Shown: positions 11,026 through 25,100 of the stretch, piece by piece
Layout: each line of letters opens with the position of its first letter
Position numbering within the stretch: the first letter of the stretch is position 1
Source of the DNA: Calamus simplicifolius
Taxonomy: Eukaryota; Streptophyta; Magnoliopsida; Arecales; Arecaceae
Assembly (NCBI GenBank): GCA_900491605.1
Contig: UESW01003883.1
Span: forward strand, 251,028 to 315,027
Reading direction: 5' to 3'
DNA: 64,000 bases
The notes under the pieces: generated by a model
Databases searched by the model: none
Told to the model about the DNA's origin: nothing
The model's input: only the letters and a program-made list of their open reading frames with translations
Translations under genes and position numbers: made by a program

Positions 11026-12581
11026 TTATAAGATATACCCATACCTTTCTGAGTAGTCATCAATGAAGGTCAAAAAATAATTAGCCCCACCTCTAGCTGA
11101 CACAGGGGCCGGTCCCCATACATCTGAGTGAACTAGTTCCAGAATACTTTCACTCTGCTTGGAACTGCTGGCAAATCTCACCCTATGTTGTTTGCCATAA
11201 ATACAGGGCTCACAGATGTCATTGTCCTCCTTCTTAAGTGCTGGAATCAGACATCTTTTGCTGAGTTCTATAAGCCTTTTATCACTCATGTGTCCCATTC
11301 GATAGTGCCACAGTTTATAGACCAATTGTTCCTCCTGTGCCGCTGCTAGCACCTCTGCACCATCTATGGCCACTGAGCCTTTTATCTGATAGAGATTATT
11401 TTCCAATCTTCTCCCTTTCATCACACTAATGCACCCTTGGTTATCCTCAAACATCCACTCCCCGGCTGGCTTCCAAAAGCATACACATGCTTCTCCAGGT
11501 AGCCCAAAGAAATTAGATTCTTCTTCAACTCCGGGACATGTTTGACATTGATCAAAGTCCTTATAACCCCATCATACATCCTTACCCTTATTCTTCCAAC
11601 TCCAGCAACCTTACAAGGATAATTATCACTAAGGCATACACTCCCTCCATCAGATTCTTCATAAGTTGCAAACCACTCCCTATGCGAAGTATAATGGTGA
11701 GAACAGGCTGAGTCAAGTGTCCAACAACTATCACACTTCTTGGTCCCATCTGAAACTACCAGTACATCATCTTCACTGTCTTCAGATAAATTTGCACCAC
11801 AATTGCTGGCTGAACCTCCCTTGAAAATGCCCTTCCCCTTCTCATTCTTCAGAAGTGGGCAATTTCTCTTCAGGTGACCAATCTGATGACACTTGTACTT
11901 CCATGCTTTCTGCTTGCCCCGAGACTTAGATTTACCTTTGGACTTACCTCTAACCTTTTCCCAGGGTCTTCCTTGCTTCTCATTCACAGCAAGTACCTCT
12001 GTGTTAGAGTTTCCCATGCGGATCTTTTCTCTTTGCTGGTTTGATCTCAGCACCCCCATAACCTCTTCATAATTCAGGGTCTCCTTCCCATACACCAAGG
12101 TTGTAATCAGATCATCATAGGAACTGGGTAGCGAACACAACAAGATGAGGGTCTTGTCTTCTTCATAAATCTTCACATCAAGGCTCATCACCTCTGAGCA
12201 CACCTGATTGAATTTCTGAATATGGGCCACAAGATCTCCTTCCTCAGGTATTCTCAAGCTGTACAACTGTTTCTTCAACCACAACTTGTTTGTCATGCTC
12301 TTTCCTATGTAAGTGTTCTCTAAAGTTTTCCAGAGCCCCCTTGCCGTAGTCTGCGTGCAAATTCTGGCAAGACTTGATCAGCCAAGCACATCCTGATTGT
12401 GCTAAATGCAATCTCCTTTAACTCCTTCCAATCCTCACGACTTACTTATCGGTCTTTGTTTCACCAAGACCTTATAAATCCTTTGTTGTACCAATAAATC
12501 CTTCACCCTTTGCTGCCATAGGGTGAAGTTTCTCTTGCCATCATACTTTTCAAAATCGAATTTAAAGCTACTAGATGCCAT
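11026..12581 (-). pseudogene. copia gag, protease and integrase
   Basis: The natural start is the ATG at 12581, reading MASSSFKFDFEKYDGKRNF, a typical copia gag N-terminus 120 bases inside the LTR. A frame change near 12400-12300 leads to the longest frame (12296-11421): gag helices with LWLKKQLYSLRIPEEGDLVA, a zinc knuckle KCHQIGHLKRNCP lacking its first Cys, and the protease active site WTLDSACSHHYTSH. Another frame (11454-11026) carries the integrase zinc finger LWHYRMGHMS...CEPCIYGKQHR and a DDE residue in FIDDYSERYGYIL. It is not translatable as one polyprotein. Confidence 0.85.
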
Positions 12582-12703
12582 ATCCAACCAAGAAACAATG
12601 CACACAACAAAAACAGAAAATTAAACTTGCTGCAGAAATTTCTGGTTTGATATCTTACCAAGAAACGCCCAAGATCCAATCTTTTCTCCATCAAATCACC
12701 GAG

Positions 12704-12715
12704 GCTCTGATACCA
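12704..12715 (-). promoter_or_regulatory. Primer-binding site, initiator tRNA-Met
   Basis: Minus strand TGGTATCAGAGC directly inside the 5' LTR. This is the standard copia primer site complementary to initiator methionine tRNA. Confidence 0.9.
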
Positions 12716-12717
12716 AA

Positions 12718-13451
12718 TGAAGAGTGGATCATCCTCTTTCTACCCTTGGAGCATAGCACGCATTCGATCAGCCCCAAGTCGTGTGGAGATGCGGAAGTGA
12801 GATGATATCCCTGCTGAAATTCTGCAGCAGAATTTTGGATCTTGATCTTGGTAATCTTCCCGGATTGATTATCAACTAGGATTTTCTTTGGTTTCTTGTG
12901 CCCCAAGATTGTAAGAGAGGGTCGTGGCCTCTCTTCTTCCTCACGTGAACTTCAAATCTGATCCAGAAAATCAAGAGATGCTGCCTAAGAAGAAGGTGCT
13001 GCTAGGGTTTCCTCCTTGTCCTTCTTTGAGAGAGGCGGTTCCAAGAAGATGGCTAGGGCAGAGATGACATCAATAAAATCCTAGAAATCTAGGGCATCTA
13101 TGTGTGAGAAAGAGAGAAAAATGTATAATAGAGAAAGAAGAGAGATAGCTCGTTCTTGGGAGAAAAGAGTTTCTTTTTTTTCATCTATAATCATCATCGT
13201 TACATGATTATATCAACCTTGTCCCATGACGGCCACCAAAATAAAACCAGCACTACATATGAACCGGTGCCTTATTATATGGATAATAAACCCTAAAAAC
13301 TCTATTAGACCAGCCCACACCTTGGGCCCAAATCCAGCCCAATGATAGACTAGCCCCCCCTCAAGACCCAACAACCTGGGCCTTAAACATATGGAGCCTA
13401 TAAACCTCCACCCTAGAATTTAAGCTTTGGAGTACCACACCAGGCTCTACA
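12718..13451 (-). repeat. 5' LTR of the copia element
   Basis: 734 bp, TG...CA ends, followed on the inner side by the primer site and on the outer side by target duplication TATAT. Confidence 0.93.
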
Positions 13452-16129
13452 TATATGTTCAAGGAGGATGTTTGGGTGGCAATGCAATTTTCAACGTAAA
13501 CCTTTAGATGCTTCAGTTAGAAAGAGTGATCTTTTAATAATTTATGATAAGAATAGAGGTAGAGTAGACCTAAACTAACATGGAATAAATAATTAAAAAA
13601 TATATAACTATTTATAATTTAAATGTCGACTTGATCCGGAATAGAGCAGAGTAAAGGAAGTAGATTTATGTAGCCGACCCCATATAGTTGGGTGGCTTTG
13701 ATGAGTTGAGTTGTAGTTCCTATATTCCTAAACCCGTAAAAGTTGGATTTTTTCTATTTTAATGGTAAAGAAGATCCAACTAGCTAATTGTGCACGATTA
13801 AATAGTTTTTCTTAATTCATGAGACCTTAGTTTCTAACCATGTCCCCTTAGCAAACTTCTATCTAAAGGGCGATGCACAACTATAGTATCGATTACTGAA
13901 ACAAGAGATGGCTTTCATCTTTTGGGAACACATCAAAGAAGGGTTTCACATCATGTATGATTCTAAGCAGTTTCTAAATTTTGTAAATAACTTGCTAAAT
14001 TGAAACAAAATGGGGTCTGAACAAGAATATCAAACTCGGTTTGAAAAACCACTTATCAAAGGTGGGCCTTTATCATAAGTACGACAATCAAAATGTTTTA
14101 TTAGTGAATAATGATATGAAAAGAAGTGATTAAAAAATTAAAAAATATTTGCATAAAAATATAACTCAAAACTGAGTGGAATGGAGAAAAGAATTGATGC
14201 AACTGGTCCCAACTAGTTTGGATTAGGACTTTATTATTGTTTGCTATTGCTCTCTGTTATTATTGAAATACTAAGTCCCTCTTTTTTTGAAAAAAATATT
14301 AATCACCCTTAAAAAAAGCATCTTTTAAGATCATTATAATCTAGTTTTTTTTTTACACCCTAATTCTTCATGTATTATATTAAAAATTAGATTGACACGT
14401 TTCACAAAAAAGATTTTAGGGGAAAGATGATGAAAATGTTAATTTAACACCAAATATTTTGAAAGTTGGATGAGACATAAAGTCAACCATAAAAGTTCCT
14501 ACAATTATGAATATAGAGGATTATCACTATATTTTACTGGCCAATACTTGCAACAAATTCTAAAAGGATAATTAAATTTTTTGAATAAAGTTAGTTTTAC
14601 ATATTATAATAGAGATGAAGAGATATTTTGGAAAGAAAAATGTGAAAAAAATTAGAATACAATATTTTTGAAATTCAAAATTATTATTTTTATATTTTAG
14701 ATTTTATACATTTATGTTACGTTCATGTCCTATATTTTTTAAACATCATTGTAAAGTTAAAGTGGATTAGATAATATTTGTTCAATTTCGGTTATGTATC
14801 TGAATCTATCCATGTATGAATACAAATTTAAACATTTATAAAAAAAATATTGCCATAAATAAACAAGTATTAGGGCCATATTTGAATCATCCTTTTTAAT
14901 CTTATCCAATATTAGTACTCATAAATTTTAGACAAAAAATAATGATCATATTAACTTAATATATCTGCTGTTCGATCATAAAGATTAATTCTTTAACTTA
15001 TAACTATATCCATATACATATATTTATTTAAAATAAATATAGATATGAGTTTTTGGATCTAGCTATTATTTATACATATTTGTAAAAGGAAATATGGATA
15101 GAATCCAAATCCATTTGTTTTTAGACCTAGATTTCATAGGATTAGATTAAGCACTTGAACTTGTAGTTTTATTCATACAAAAAATAGGTTATTGTGTGAG
15201 GCCACACACATTTTCTCTCTTTCCATTAGAGAATAAATATCATGGAAGAGATGGTATTTATATTTTCCTCTTTTTTTTAAATAATTTTATTTTAAAAAAT
15301 ATTTTAAAAAAAGATGCTACAAGTACTAAAAACAAAAAATAAAATAATAAAATGAGTTACTCAATCTTCTTAGGGATGTAAATTGTGCTAATAGGTTAGA
15401 AATGAATTATGTCAACTTAAGATTATAACAACAAATAAATTAATCTAAACTCGATTTATTTATTAATAATATTAAAAATTTAAATTTAAATATGATCTAT
15501 GTATTATATGGGTTATACGATATGACCCATTAATTTATTTCATAATATATCATATTCGAGTTGATGTGAATGCATGACTTGTTTTCATGCAACTCAAAAT
15601 CAAATTTTATTCAATATAACCTTGAATAACATATATAAACTAATTTAATTATAAAATAAATATACATCTATCCTATCACCGATTTATTTTCATCCATGAA
15701 GTCTTGGGTAATGACAAAATAATGATTTCAAAAGTTAATAATTAAACGGTGCAGTTAACTTGAATAAGTTACATAGATTTCGTGGGTTATATTTGAGTTT
15801 ATAAGCATGTTACATGAATTAATTTATTTAATAATTATAAATTAATTTTAATTAATAAATCAATCAATATATAATTTATTTATTAATTATATTTAATAAA
15901 TTGCTTTGATTTTAATTTGAATTTATTTAATAGCGTCGCGTTGAGCCCACGTCGAGTCCATCGGGTGCAAAGTTTTTACACCTAAATTCCTTCCCCGTTT
16001 ATTGCACTAGGAGAGATTCAACGGCGCCTGATCCAAAACTCGACCACGACGATCCCGTCAGCGTCGCGAGCGCCAGCGGTATAATCTGGTGTTCCGTCCG
16101 ACCAAACCACCCACCGATCCACCGAGTCG
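13452..16129. other. AT-rich spacer upstream of the CD2BP2-like gene
   Basis: No ORF above background. It holds a LINE tail fragment (13548-13715), scattered AT-rich words and a sharp rise in GC from about 15935. That GC-rich leader (15940-16129) precedes the first coding exon and probably contains the promoter and 5' UTR of the gene. Confidence 0.6.
13548..13715 (+). repeat. LINE 3'-end fragment
   Basis: Similar over about 165 bp to 31893-32065 in the same orientation, including AGCCGACCCCAT(A/G)TAGTTGG and GATGAGTTGAGTTG. In the second copy the frame still reads RGRPKV...LDRA-like words, the C-terminal end of plant LINE reverse transcriptase ORFs. Only the tail is present. Confidence 0.65.
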
Positions 16130-19100
16130 ATGGAAGGCAAGGTGCAAAGTTCTCGCCCCAAACGTCCGCTTCCCGACGACGATTCCGATCCGCCTTCGGC
16201 GTAACCTCTCTCCCTTCCATCTCTCATACCCACCGAAATCTCTCTCTCTCTCTCTCTGGGGAAGCTCTAGGGTTTCTTTATCTCGTACTGCTGTCTCTTG
16301 TCCGCGCTGCAGGGAGAGGAGGGTGAGATTTCCGAAAGGGAAGAAGTTGAAGAAGGGCGACAAGTTCGCGTTCGGCGGCGATGGAGACGGAGAGGAACTC
16401 CGGGACCTCCAGCCGAAGATGGACCCCCAGCTCGCCGCAAAGGAGCGCGCCAAACGCCGGAGCCAGTTGAGAGAGGAGGAGCTGTTCCGGGACCAGACGG
16501 ACATCTCCTCTGCCGAGGTTCACTATGAGGTCGGCATAATCGTTAGATTTTTGTTTATCCTTTGAATTTTTTGTCAGGTCATAACTTTGAAGAAATCTGT
16601 GTCCAAGTTACAATTTTTTCGCTTGAAGTTGGGAGTCTTTTACGCTTTCCGTCCAACCAGTTTGTGGACAGGGGTTAACTGATAAAAAGGAATTAATTTT
16701 GACGCAGGAGGATACTAATTTTGATGATGATGGTATTCCAATAGATCCATTTAATTTGAAGCAAGAAAGAGAAGAAGGATACTTCGATGCCAGTGGAAAT
16801 TTTGTTGAATATGCAAATCAGCATGAAATTAAGGTGCTTGATTTTATAGTCATTTATGCGTCCGTCGTGACAAATTGTTTTTGTGCATCCATTCACATCG
16901 TGATGATTGGCAATGACTTTTTCTTTTTTATTGATTCAGGATGCGTGGCTGGATAGTCTTGAAGTTGATCCTGGATTTGCAGAAAAGCATCAGGAGAAGA
17001 TAACTGCAGAAGAGGACTACCAGGACCTTTCTTCTGAGGATATAGGAAAGATAAAGAGAAATATTGCAAATTTACTTCAGCCAGGAGAAACGGTAATCCT
17101 TTATACGAGTGTGCAGTCCTTGCTGGCTGCTTTATACTTTTGCATTTTGTAACAATTGATAATCTGCAATCTTAGAAGCCAAGCTTCATCCCATGAAAAG
17201 GAGTGACTTAGCCCTGCTACACCCCAAACAAACGACTCGTTTGGCATGAAGCAACACCGGCTCTTCCCATACTTCCTGAACCTTCTGCAATTATGTGCAC
17301 TTTGTACTGCATTTATGCTGACTGAGCCATTAAATTGAAAATTGAATTTCTATTGCTAGTTCTTTTAACTATCATATTAATTTTATTCAAATTATCACTG
17401 AGTGAGTGAATGGAAAAGCATCTGGAGCATAATAGAAAATTAAGTGCATTCAGATCCAGTGGAAAAATGACTGTGCATAGTGGCAGCTGAGGAAAACCTC
17501 TTTCTCATAGAGAGTTTCTTATTCCCTCCATCACGTATCTTTTAAAAATGATTGCTGCATGATCACTCAAAACTATTTAAAATTGTGTGATTCTAAATCT
17601 TTGTGGTTAGAGCTTTATTAAACTGATTTTACAATTGCATTGCCGCTTCCTTGATGTAGTGGCAGTTCCACTTGTTTCAATGCTATCGTTTTCTAATGTA
17701 TGGCCATTGCTTGTTAACCTTATTTGTGCCACTATTGCCAATGTATAGAGAGGTATAGAGTAGTAGGTGGAAGAGTGGAGCTGTTGCTGTTAGGATAGAG
17801 TAATAAGGAAAGAAGAAAAGTGAGAAAAAATTGGGTGGCGGAAGGAAGGATGAGGAAACTACAGCTGATGGTTGCAGCTGTGGCAAGAATAGTTGGAAGT
17901 GAAAGAATAAAAAAGAAGAAGGTAAGGGAGAGGAAAATGGGAAAAAAAAACTGCATTTGCTGCTTCCTATGGCTAGAAAAAAAGGAGGGGAAGGGGAAGT
18001 AAATAGGAGCCAAACAGAAGTAGAAAAGAATATAGTAAGAGGAAAACAGGAAAAAAACTAGAAGGGGTTGGCAAGTAGTAGCTATTGGAGAAGAGGTAAA
18101 GCATAAGAGAGGAAACATACCCTGGAAGCTTCTCAACATCTCAAATTTTTAATATTTAAATAACTCTTAGTTATTGCTCTTCTTACTTGGTGATTGAAAT
18201 GTAATCATCTAATATAATTGTTGCAGATTTTTACATCCTTTGCAAATTTGAGCAATGGGCTTATAATCTAAACTGTATCATAAGAAAAGTTCTTCCTTTG
18301 TTTGAGACAGCTTAACTCCTCTCAGTCACAATCCAGTTCTATCATTTTCTGTAGTCATATACTTTTGGTCTGCAATGACCAAATGATCCATCATCTAGTG
18401 ACCTCCTAATCAGCACCTACTATGGATAGCCTTTCTAATCCTTTAGGAGCCCTGAAAATACTACCTGTTTATAATTGTCAAGTGGTACAGTATTTAAATA
18501 TCTCCAACTTGTTACTAAATTTAAATTGAAGGGAAAATTTTGCAAAAGGTTTAGGAAAATTTACAATATTGAAAAAGTGAGGAGAATATTTAGAGCAGTG
18601 AAGGATATGGAATACATTGCAAAATGTAGGGTTTTTATAATGAAAAAGATGGAGTAGACGGATATTTTACTAAATAAAGAAGCAAATGTGCCTTCTTTTC
18701 CCTAAAAATCAATGAGTTCTGCCTCTTTTCTAAAATATGAGCTTCATGAACAATGGGCCAAGAGTGGAGACATCAGGGCATCATTTTCTTACCCCGCTTA
18801 AACCCTAAGTACTTTTGAACCTCAAGAAACCCTTTCTTAAACGTGGGCAAGTTGATCTTGCTTTTGCATATTGCTGAGAGTGGGTAAAGATGATTACTAC
18901 TACAACAACTGCTATTACCATAATTATTTTTTTTGTGTGTGTGTGGGTGGGTCTATGAGGATGTGGTTTTGCTTATTGGTTACCATGAACTTGGTCGTAC
19001 TTTAGCAGCTTGTAGTGGTAGCATAAAGGTTAATGCCAAGTTGTCAAATCTTGAGGTATGAGGCTCTATACATTGCTGACTGGTAGTGCTACATTGGCAT

Positions 19101-22100
19101 TATGTACTTGTTGGCATCACTTTGGCTAGCTGGTAATTTTGGTAGGGCTTTTGCCTACTGTTGGCCATGGTTTGGGTTGGGTCGGGTTTGGATTGGGTCG
19201 AAGGACAACAATGTACAAAATCTTGACCCAAGTCAACATGGGATCAAGTTCTCTTGATCCCTATCCATACATGTTGGCTTAGATGGCAACCCAAGAGAGG
19301 AGGTAAATTGGGTTCTTTAAAAAATTTAACAATTTAAAACTTAAAACCACTTAAAACCAATTAAGTTAGCTAAATAAATGCAACAATGTAAAGCACAATG
19401 AGAGAGATAGAGACAAAGGCATGACAAACACACAAAGATTTATAGTGGTTCGGTGTATCCCACACCTATGTCCACTTCCAAGCAACACTTGGGTCCACAC
19501 TATAATCATCCATATTACAGTCGAGTTGTTTTATAAGCTCACAACTCTAACTTGTTGTTTTACATGGGTCACACCGAATCCAGCTGGTTTTCTCGGGTTC
19601 ACCAGCACAAAACCCAATGTAAGCTATACTTAGCTTACCCCGAGGTTAACAACCTCAACTAATTCAATCCCCTGATTGAATTAGGCAAACAACAAATGAA
19701 TTAAGAGTTTATAATAATAACAGCTCCTTAATTGAGCAAATGAGCAATGTAAATAAATGGAAATAAAAAGCTTGATTTCTGAAGCAATGTAGGGCTCGAG
19801 CTTTTCTTCTTTTCTTCTTCTCTTCTGAATTGAATGGAATTAGAACACTTGAAGAGATTTTGGTGAAGAAACGGTTGAATATTTAGGGCTTTTCTCCTTT
19901 AAAACTAGGGAAATCCTTTGAAATAGCTCTTTTGGCGTTTTTGGATTCCTCTTCTAACTCTTAATGGTGAATAGGCTTTGGCTCAGAAGATTTCTTGAAG
20001 AGGGATTTTGATTTCTCTTTCTTTCTTTCCGTTTCTCTGCTTTTCCCTTTTTTTTTTCTTTCTCTCACATATTTCAAATGGCCCAATCCTTTTTTATAAG
20101 CATTTCAATCCAGGAGTAGGTGAAAAATAGCCGTTGGAGTTGTCCTTGGATGTACCTTATCAAAAGAAAAATATCCGTTAGAGATTAGGTAAGAAAAATA
20201 TATCTGTTGAAAACTTGAAATTTCGTTTCTGACGTGGAGGTGTCGGCTCCAAATCGGGATTCTAAAAATAGTAAAAAACGATTCGTCAAGGTGTCGGCTC
20301 CAAGATTTTGAAGTATCGGCTCGGTGAGATCTGGAGTCGGCTCCAACTCCTGAAGGTGTCGACTCCGCTAGTGTCCGAAAACATCACTCTCTGTAACTGG
20401 TTTGGAGTCGGCTCCACACTCTGCAGGTATCGACTCCAATTTATCATGTGTCGGCTTCAGAAATTTAGGTGTCGGCTCCGAACCGTGCCGAAAATCAACA
20501 CTGTTCTGATACTCTTTGGAGTCGGCTCCGAGGACATAGGGTGTCGGCTCCAAGTTCTGAACTTACATAAATTCCATTTAAATTCAGCTTGAAACTAATT
20601 TTCTAAGTGACATATTGATGAATAACCAATCTTAATTCCTGAAACACTTATGAATAACCAATCTTAATTCCTGAAACACTTATCAAATTTATTAGAAACA
20701 TAAGAAATATACTCATGGTTTTTGTTAATCATTAAAATCAATAATTGGGTCAACAATCTGCCCCTTTTTTATGATGACAAAAATATTGAGTATATGCATG
20801 ATTAATTAGTGAAAGTTTCAAAACAGAGAAGAGTTCTCATAGTTAAGCTTCCCCTGAATGAGGTAGCTCCCCCTATGATACTCAAATTAACATTTTATCA
20901 TTAAAATTCATACAATTAAGCTCATTCAATGCTTGATGCCAATTAATTAATGAAATTCATTCAATGTATATATGTAATTATCTTCTCTCCCTTTTATGCA
21001 TATACAACTATCATTTACTTCTCCCTTTTTTGTAATCAACAAAAAGGTTAAAAAGATGCAAATAATATAGATTAAAATCAATGCATTACACATTAAGTGA
21101 ATCAAAATTCAATTCAAGTTACTCAATATCAGGGTTCAAATATAGTAAATATTCATTAAAAGTATCAAAACATTACACCATAATTGCTTTCAAAACATTA
21201 CATCATTGAACTACAACAAAATGTTACTTCAATTACATTAAAACATCAAAACATATTTAACTGAACATCAATGTCATCAAAACATATTCAACTAAACATC
21301 AACTTCTAATTATATCGAAAGCAAACTAAAATTCTAATGACCAAATCTAAGAAGTCTTTGCAATTCTTCTAAAATCTTTCCCATTCCTTTTGAACATTCA
21401 TGAAGTCTTTTAGTCTGTCATCAATGAAAGCAGATGCAATAACAATTTTGTCTTGAAGCTCCGCATTGCATTTTGAATAAATATCTGAGTCTCCTCCTAT
21501 ATCTTTGATCTTTTCAAAAATAAGCTTTAAGTCTGACTTCAAAGCCTCTGAAGAAGTTTCAAAAGACGAACCAAATCTTGTAACCTTGTCTTCTATAGAG
21601 TAGGGGATCTCCTTTATATTCAAAAATTTAGCTTCAAGCTCAGCTTTTATCCTATCTTCATGACTAGCCAAAAGATTTTTAAGTTGCTCTAACTGAATAT
21701 CAGAAAAACCAGAAGAACTGTAAGAAGAGGGTGTAGAATCAGGTACAACTGTAGGTGCAGGAGCTGGAGTCGTCGGGGTGCCTCCGGGGGTACTGAACAA
21801 CTCGGTGCAGGTGAGTGATGCCTATCTGAGGGTCCTACCTCGAAAGGTCCATGGACCACAGAGTCAACTCTAGTGGCTTTCAACTCATTCTGTCCTTTCC
21901 TTAACCAAATACCATTTACTTTTTTAAAATCCATCCAGTGCAAAGTAGCAGAACTGTAATAGTTGGTGTGCCGAAGTCTCTTCAGGGGCTCATTTTCCAG
22001 AATGCTAACTCCTTGGCTTCGAAATACTCTTGTCAAAACTATGCCATAAGGAAGTGTAGCTCTCTTCATGCTGCCCACCTCTGCCATGTATCCAATAATT

Positions 22101-25100
22101 ATTCATGGTAGATTAAAGGCTGCCCCGTGATCACACTGTCCATAACTACAATGTTCGCTCTGAGACATACTCAAAACGTCTAGTTTTAGGAAATAAGATC
22201 CGGCTACAAATGTTGTGAAGCAATCTAAGCTCAAAGGATAGCTGATTAGCACTCACTTCTTCAAAATCAGTCATCTCTCTGCCAAGTAATCTAGAAAGTG
22301 CTACACCTCTCTCACAGTGTGCACTCACTATTAAACAAATAGCAGGTATTTCCAATAAATTCTTCAAAATTTCGACTGTCAAATGAATCCTGGTGCCTCT
22401 GACTGAGCTAACAAGCCCACCATCTCCTCTAGACAAATTCTTGTAAAATTTCTTTACTAGACTTGGGTAGGTTGGGATATCTAATGAGCAAATACGTTTC
22501 CAACCCATTTCATTTAATTGTCTTCCTAATAAAAAACCCTCTGAGTCAAAAAAGTCAAAATTTACTTTCCTACCAGTTGAATGATCTTTCCTGCTAATAA
22601 ATCAACTTGAGGGGATGAAGTAGAGGGATTCACACTTTGGGTTGAGGAATAGGAGGTTGAGGATGAACTGGGCGACGGTTGGCGAGCCGGACGCCTTGCA
22701 GTCCTTCTTCCGATTGTAATGGGCGCTCCAAAGGATGATCCACGACGCTTTGGTGCCATTGGAAGCAAGGGAATGGTAGATTTGAAGGATTCGGAGGTTC
22801 GAGTGAAGTGGGGAAGGATTTGAAAATAATATGAGGATTTTAGAAAACGAAATGTGTCGACTATGCCCTAAAATAGTCAAATTGGGTCTACCAGGTGTCG
22901 ACTCTCGCAAACCAAGTTGTCGATTCCAACTCGCTAAAACAGTCAGCGCTCGAAATGGAGTCGGCTCTGCAAAGCCAAGTGTCGGCTCCCAGAAACACAG
23001 ACAGAGCAACACAAATAGGTGTCGACTCCACCAACTGTGGTGTCGACTCCAAGAAAGTTTCAGTGAAAAATTGAAGGTTTCAAATGATCCGAAACTTATC
23101 AAAAAGGTTATCAAAATTTGAATAAATCAAGGGATTCATGTTTCTAGATAAGTTTTCCTTAGAATCATGAAAAAATTATTAAGAAAAGTGATTGAAATCT
23201 AGATAATTGATCCTTGGAGATTTAGACTATTCTAAAGGATTACAAATTCCTAACTCACCTCTAAGATAGCAAAATCTTTCTTCACTAAGGGGTTTTGTAA
23301 ATATGTCAGCTAATTGTTCATCAGTACAAATATCACCATTAGCTACATGTTCTCTAATAAAGTGATATCTAATTTCAATATGTTTAGTTCTTGAATGTTG
23401 TATAGGCTTTTTAGTTAAATTGATTGCACTAGTGTTATCACATTTAATAGGAGTTTTATCAAGTGTTATGCCATAGTCTTCAAGTTGTCGCTTAATCCAA
23501 AGGATTTGAGCACAACAACTTTCAGCTGCAACATATTTGCTTAAGCAGTATAATGCAACCGAATTTTGCTTTTGCTAAACCATGAGATTAAATTACTTTC
23601 TAAAAATTGACATGCACACTTGTACTTTTTCTATCTAGTTTACATCCAGCATAATCAGAATCAGAATATGCAATCAAATTCAGTGTTGAGTCTCTAGAGT
23701 ACCATAATCCTACATTTTTAGTTCTACTTAGATATCTTAGTATTCTTTTTACAGTAATTAAATGAGATTCTTTAGGTTCGGATTGATATCTAGCACATAA
23801 GCAAACAACAAACATGATATCAGGTCTACTTGCAGTTAAGTAAAGTAGAGATCCGATCATACATCTATAATGCTTTTGATCAACAGGCTTACCGTCTTCA
23901 TCTTTATCCAATTTGCATGAATGACTCATTGGTATTCCGAGAGGTTTGATTGATTCCATTCCAAACTTTTGAGAATTTTCTTTGTGTACTTTATTTGGTT
24001 GATGAAAATCCTCTTTCTCTCTCGTTTGATTTATAGTCCTAGGAAGAAGTTGAGTTCTTCCATCGTGCTCATCTCGAATTCACCCCGCATTAACTTAGCA
24101 AATTTTTGACACAAAAGATTGTTAGTAGCACCGAATACAATATCATCTACATAGATTTGTACTACTAATAAATCTTTATCTTTTCTTTTCAAAAATAAGG
24201 TTTTATCAACATTTTCTCTAGAAAAATCATTTTCAATTAGAAATTTGCTTAACCTATTATATTAAGCTCTAGGTGCTTGTTTTAAACTATAAAGTGCTTT
24301 GTGTAATTTAAAAATATGATTTGAAAGTTTATGATCTTCAAAACCAGGTGGTTGTTCTACAAAAACTTCTTCATTCATAAAACCATTTAAAAATGCACTT
24401 TTAACATCCATTTGAAATAAATTGATATTCATATGACATACAAATGCAAGTAATAGTCTAATTGCTTCTAATCTAGCTACAGGTGCAAAAGTTTTATCAA
24501 AATCAATTCCTTCTTCTTGATTATATCCTTTTGCAACTAATCTAGCTTCATTTCTAATTACTATGCCATTTTCATCTAATTTATTTCTAAATATCCATTT
24601 AGATCCTATAACTGAGTGACCTTTAGGTTTATCAACTAAGGATCATACATTATTCCTAGTAAATTGATTTAATTCTTCTTGCATAGCTAGCATCCAGTTA
24701 CTATCTTTTTTAGCTTCTTTAATAGTTTTAGGTTCAATTTGAGATACAAATGCAAGATGATTATTGATATTTCTCATAGATGATCTAGTTCTTACACCTT
24801 GAGATGGATCACCTATAATCAATTCATTTGGATGTCCATAGGCATATCTCCAATCTCTAGGAAGATCTACCTCATTATGATTAGTATTAATAACATTAAC
24901 TCTATGTGAATCATCATCCTTAGCTTCTTGTTCATGATCCGAAGATATATCTATATTTAATTTTTCAATATTTCTCTCTAGCAAATTTATATCTTCCTCA
25001 TCATCAATCTTTTCTGAACTTGATGCTAAAGACTCATCAAAAACTACATGAATAGATTCTTCTACAATTAAGTTCCTCTTGTTAAAAACTTATAGGCTTT

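Larger units (their letters stand above)
7772..13451 (-). mobile_element. Ty1/copia LTR retrotransposon, Tork-like, complete but decayed
   Basis: Two LTRs (7772-8492 and 12718-13451) begin TGAAGAG and end CTCTACA on the plus strand. They are flanked by a 5-bp target duplication TATAT at 7767-7771 and 13452-13456. The element reads on the minus strand: primer site, gag, protease, integrase, RT, RNase H, the copia order. The LTRs differ by a few per cent in the part compared by eye (7772-7930 against 12718-12876) and by 13 bp in length. Frames are broken in integrase, between integrase and RT, and inside RT. Integrase and protease wording looks closest to Tork/Tnt1; that lineage call is tentative. 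Confidence 0.93.

Noticed and set aside
12704..12715. tRNA-like sequences at the LTR borders
   Set aside because: Only the 12-13-base primer complement is present; there is no tRNA gene with cloverleaf or internal promoter boxes.
16058..16523. Overlapping minus-strand and shifted plus-strand ORFs over exons 1-2 of the CD2BP2-like gene
   Set aside because: Shadows of GC-rich coding sequence; the plus frame with RRVRFPKGKK and matching splice phases is the real one.
17732..18139. 135-codon minus-strand ORF rich in Phe, Leu and Ser
   Set aside because: It lies in a purine-rich tract of intron 4; its composition explains the open frame and no family is recognised.
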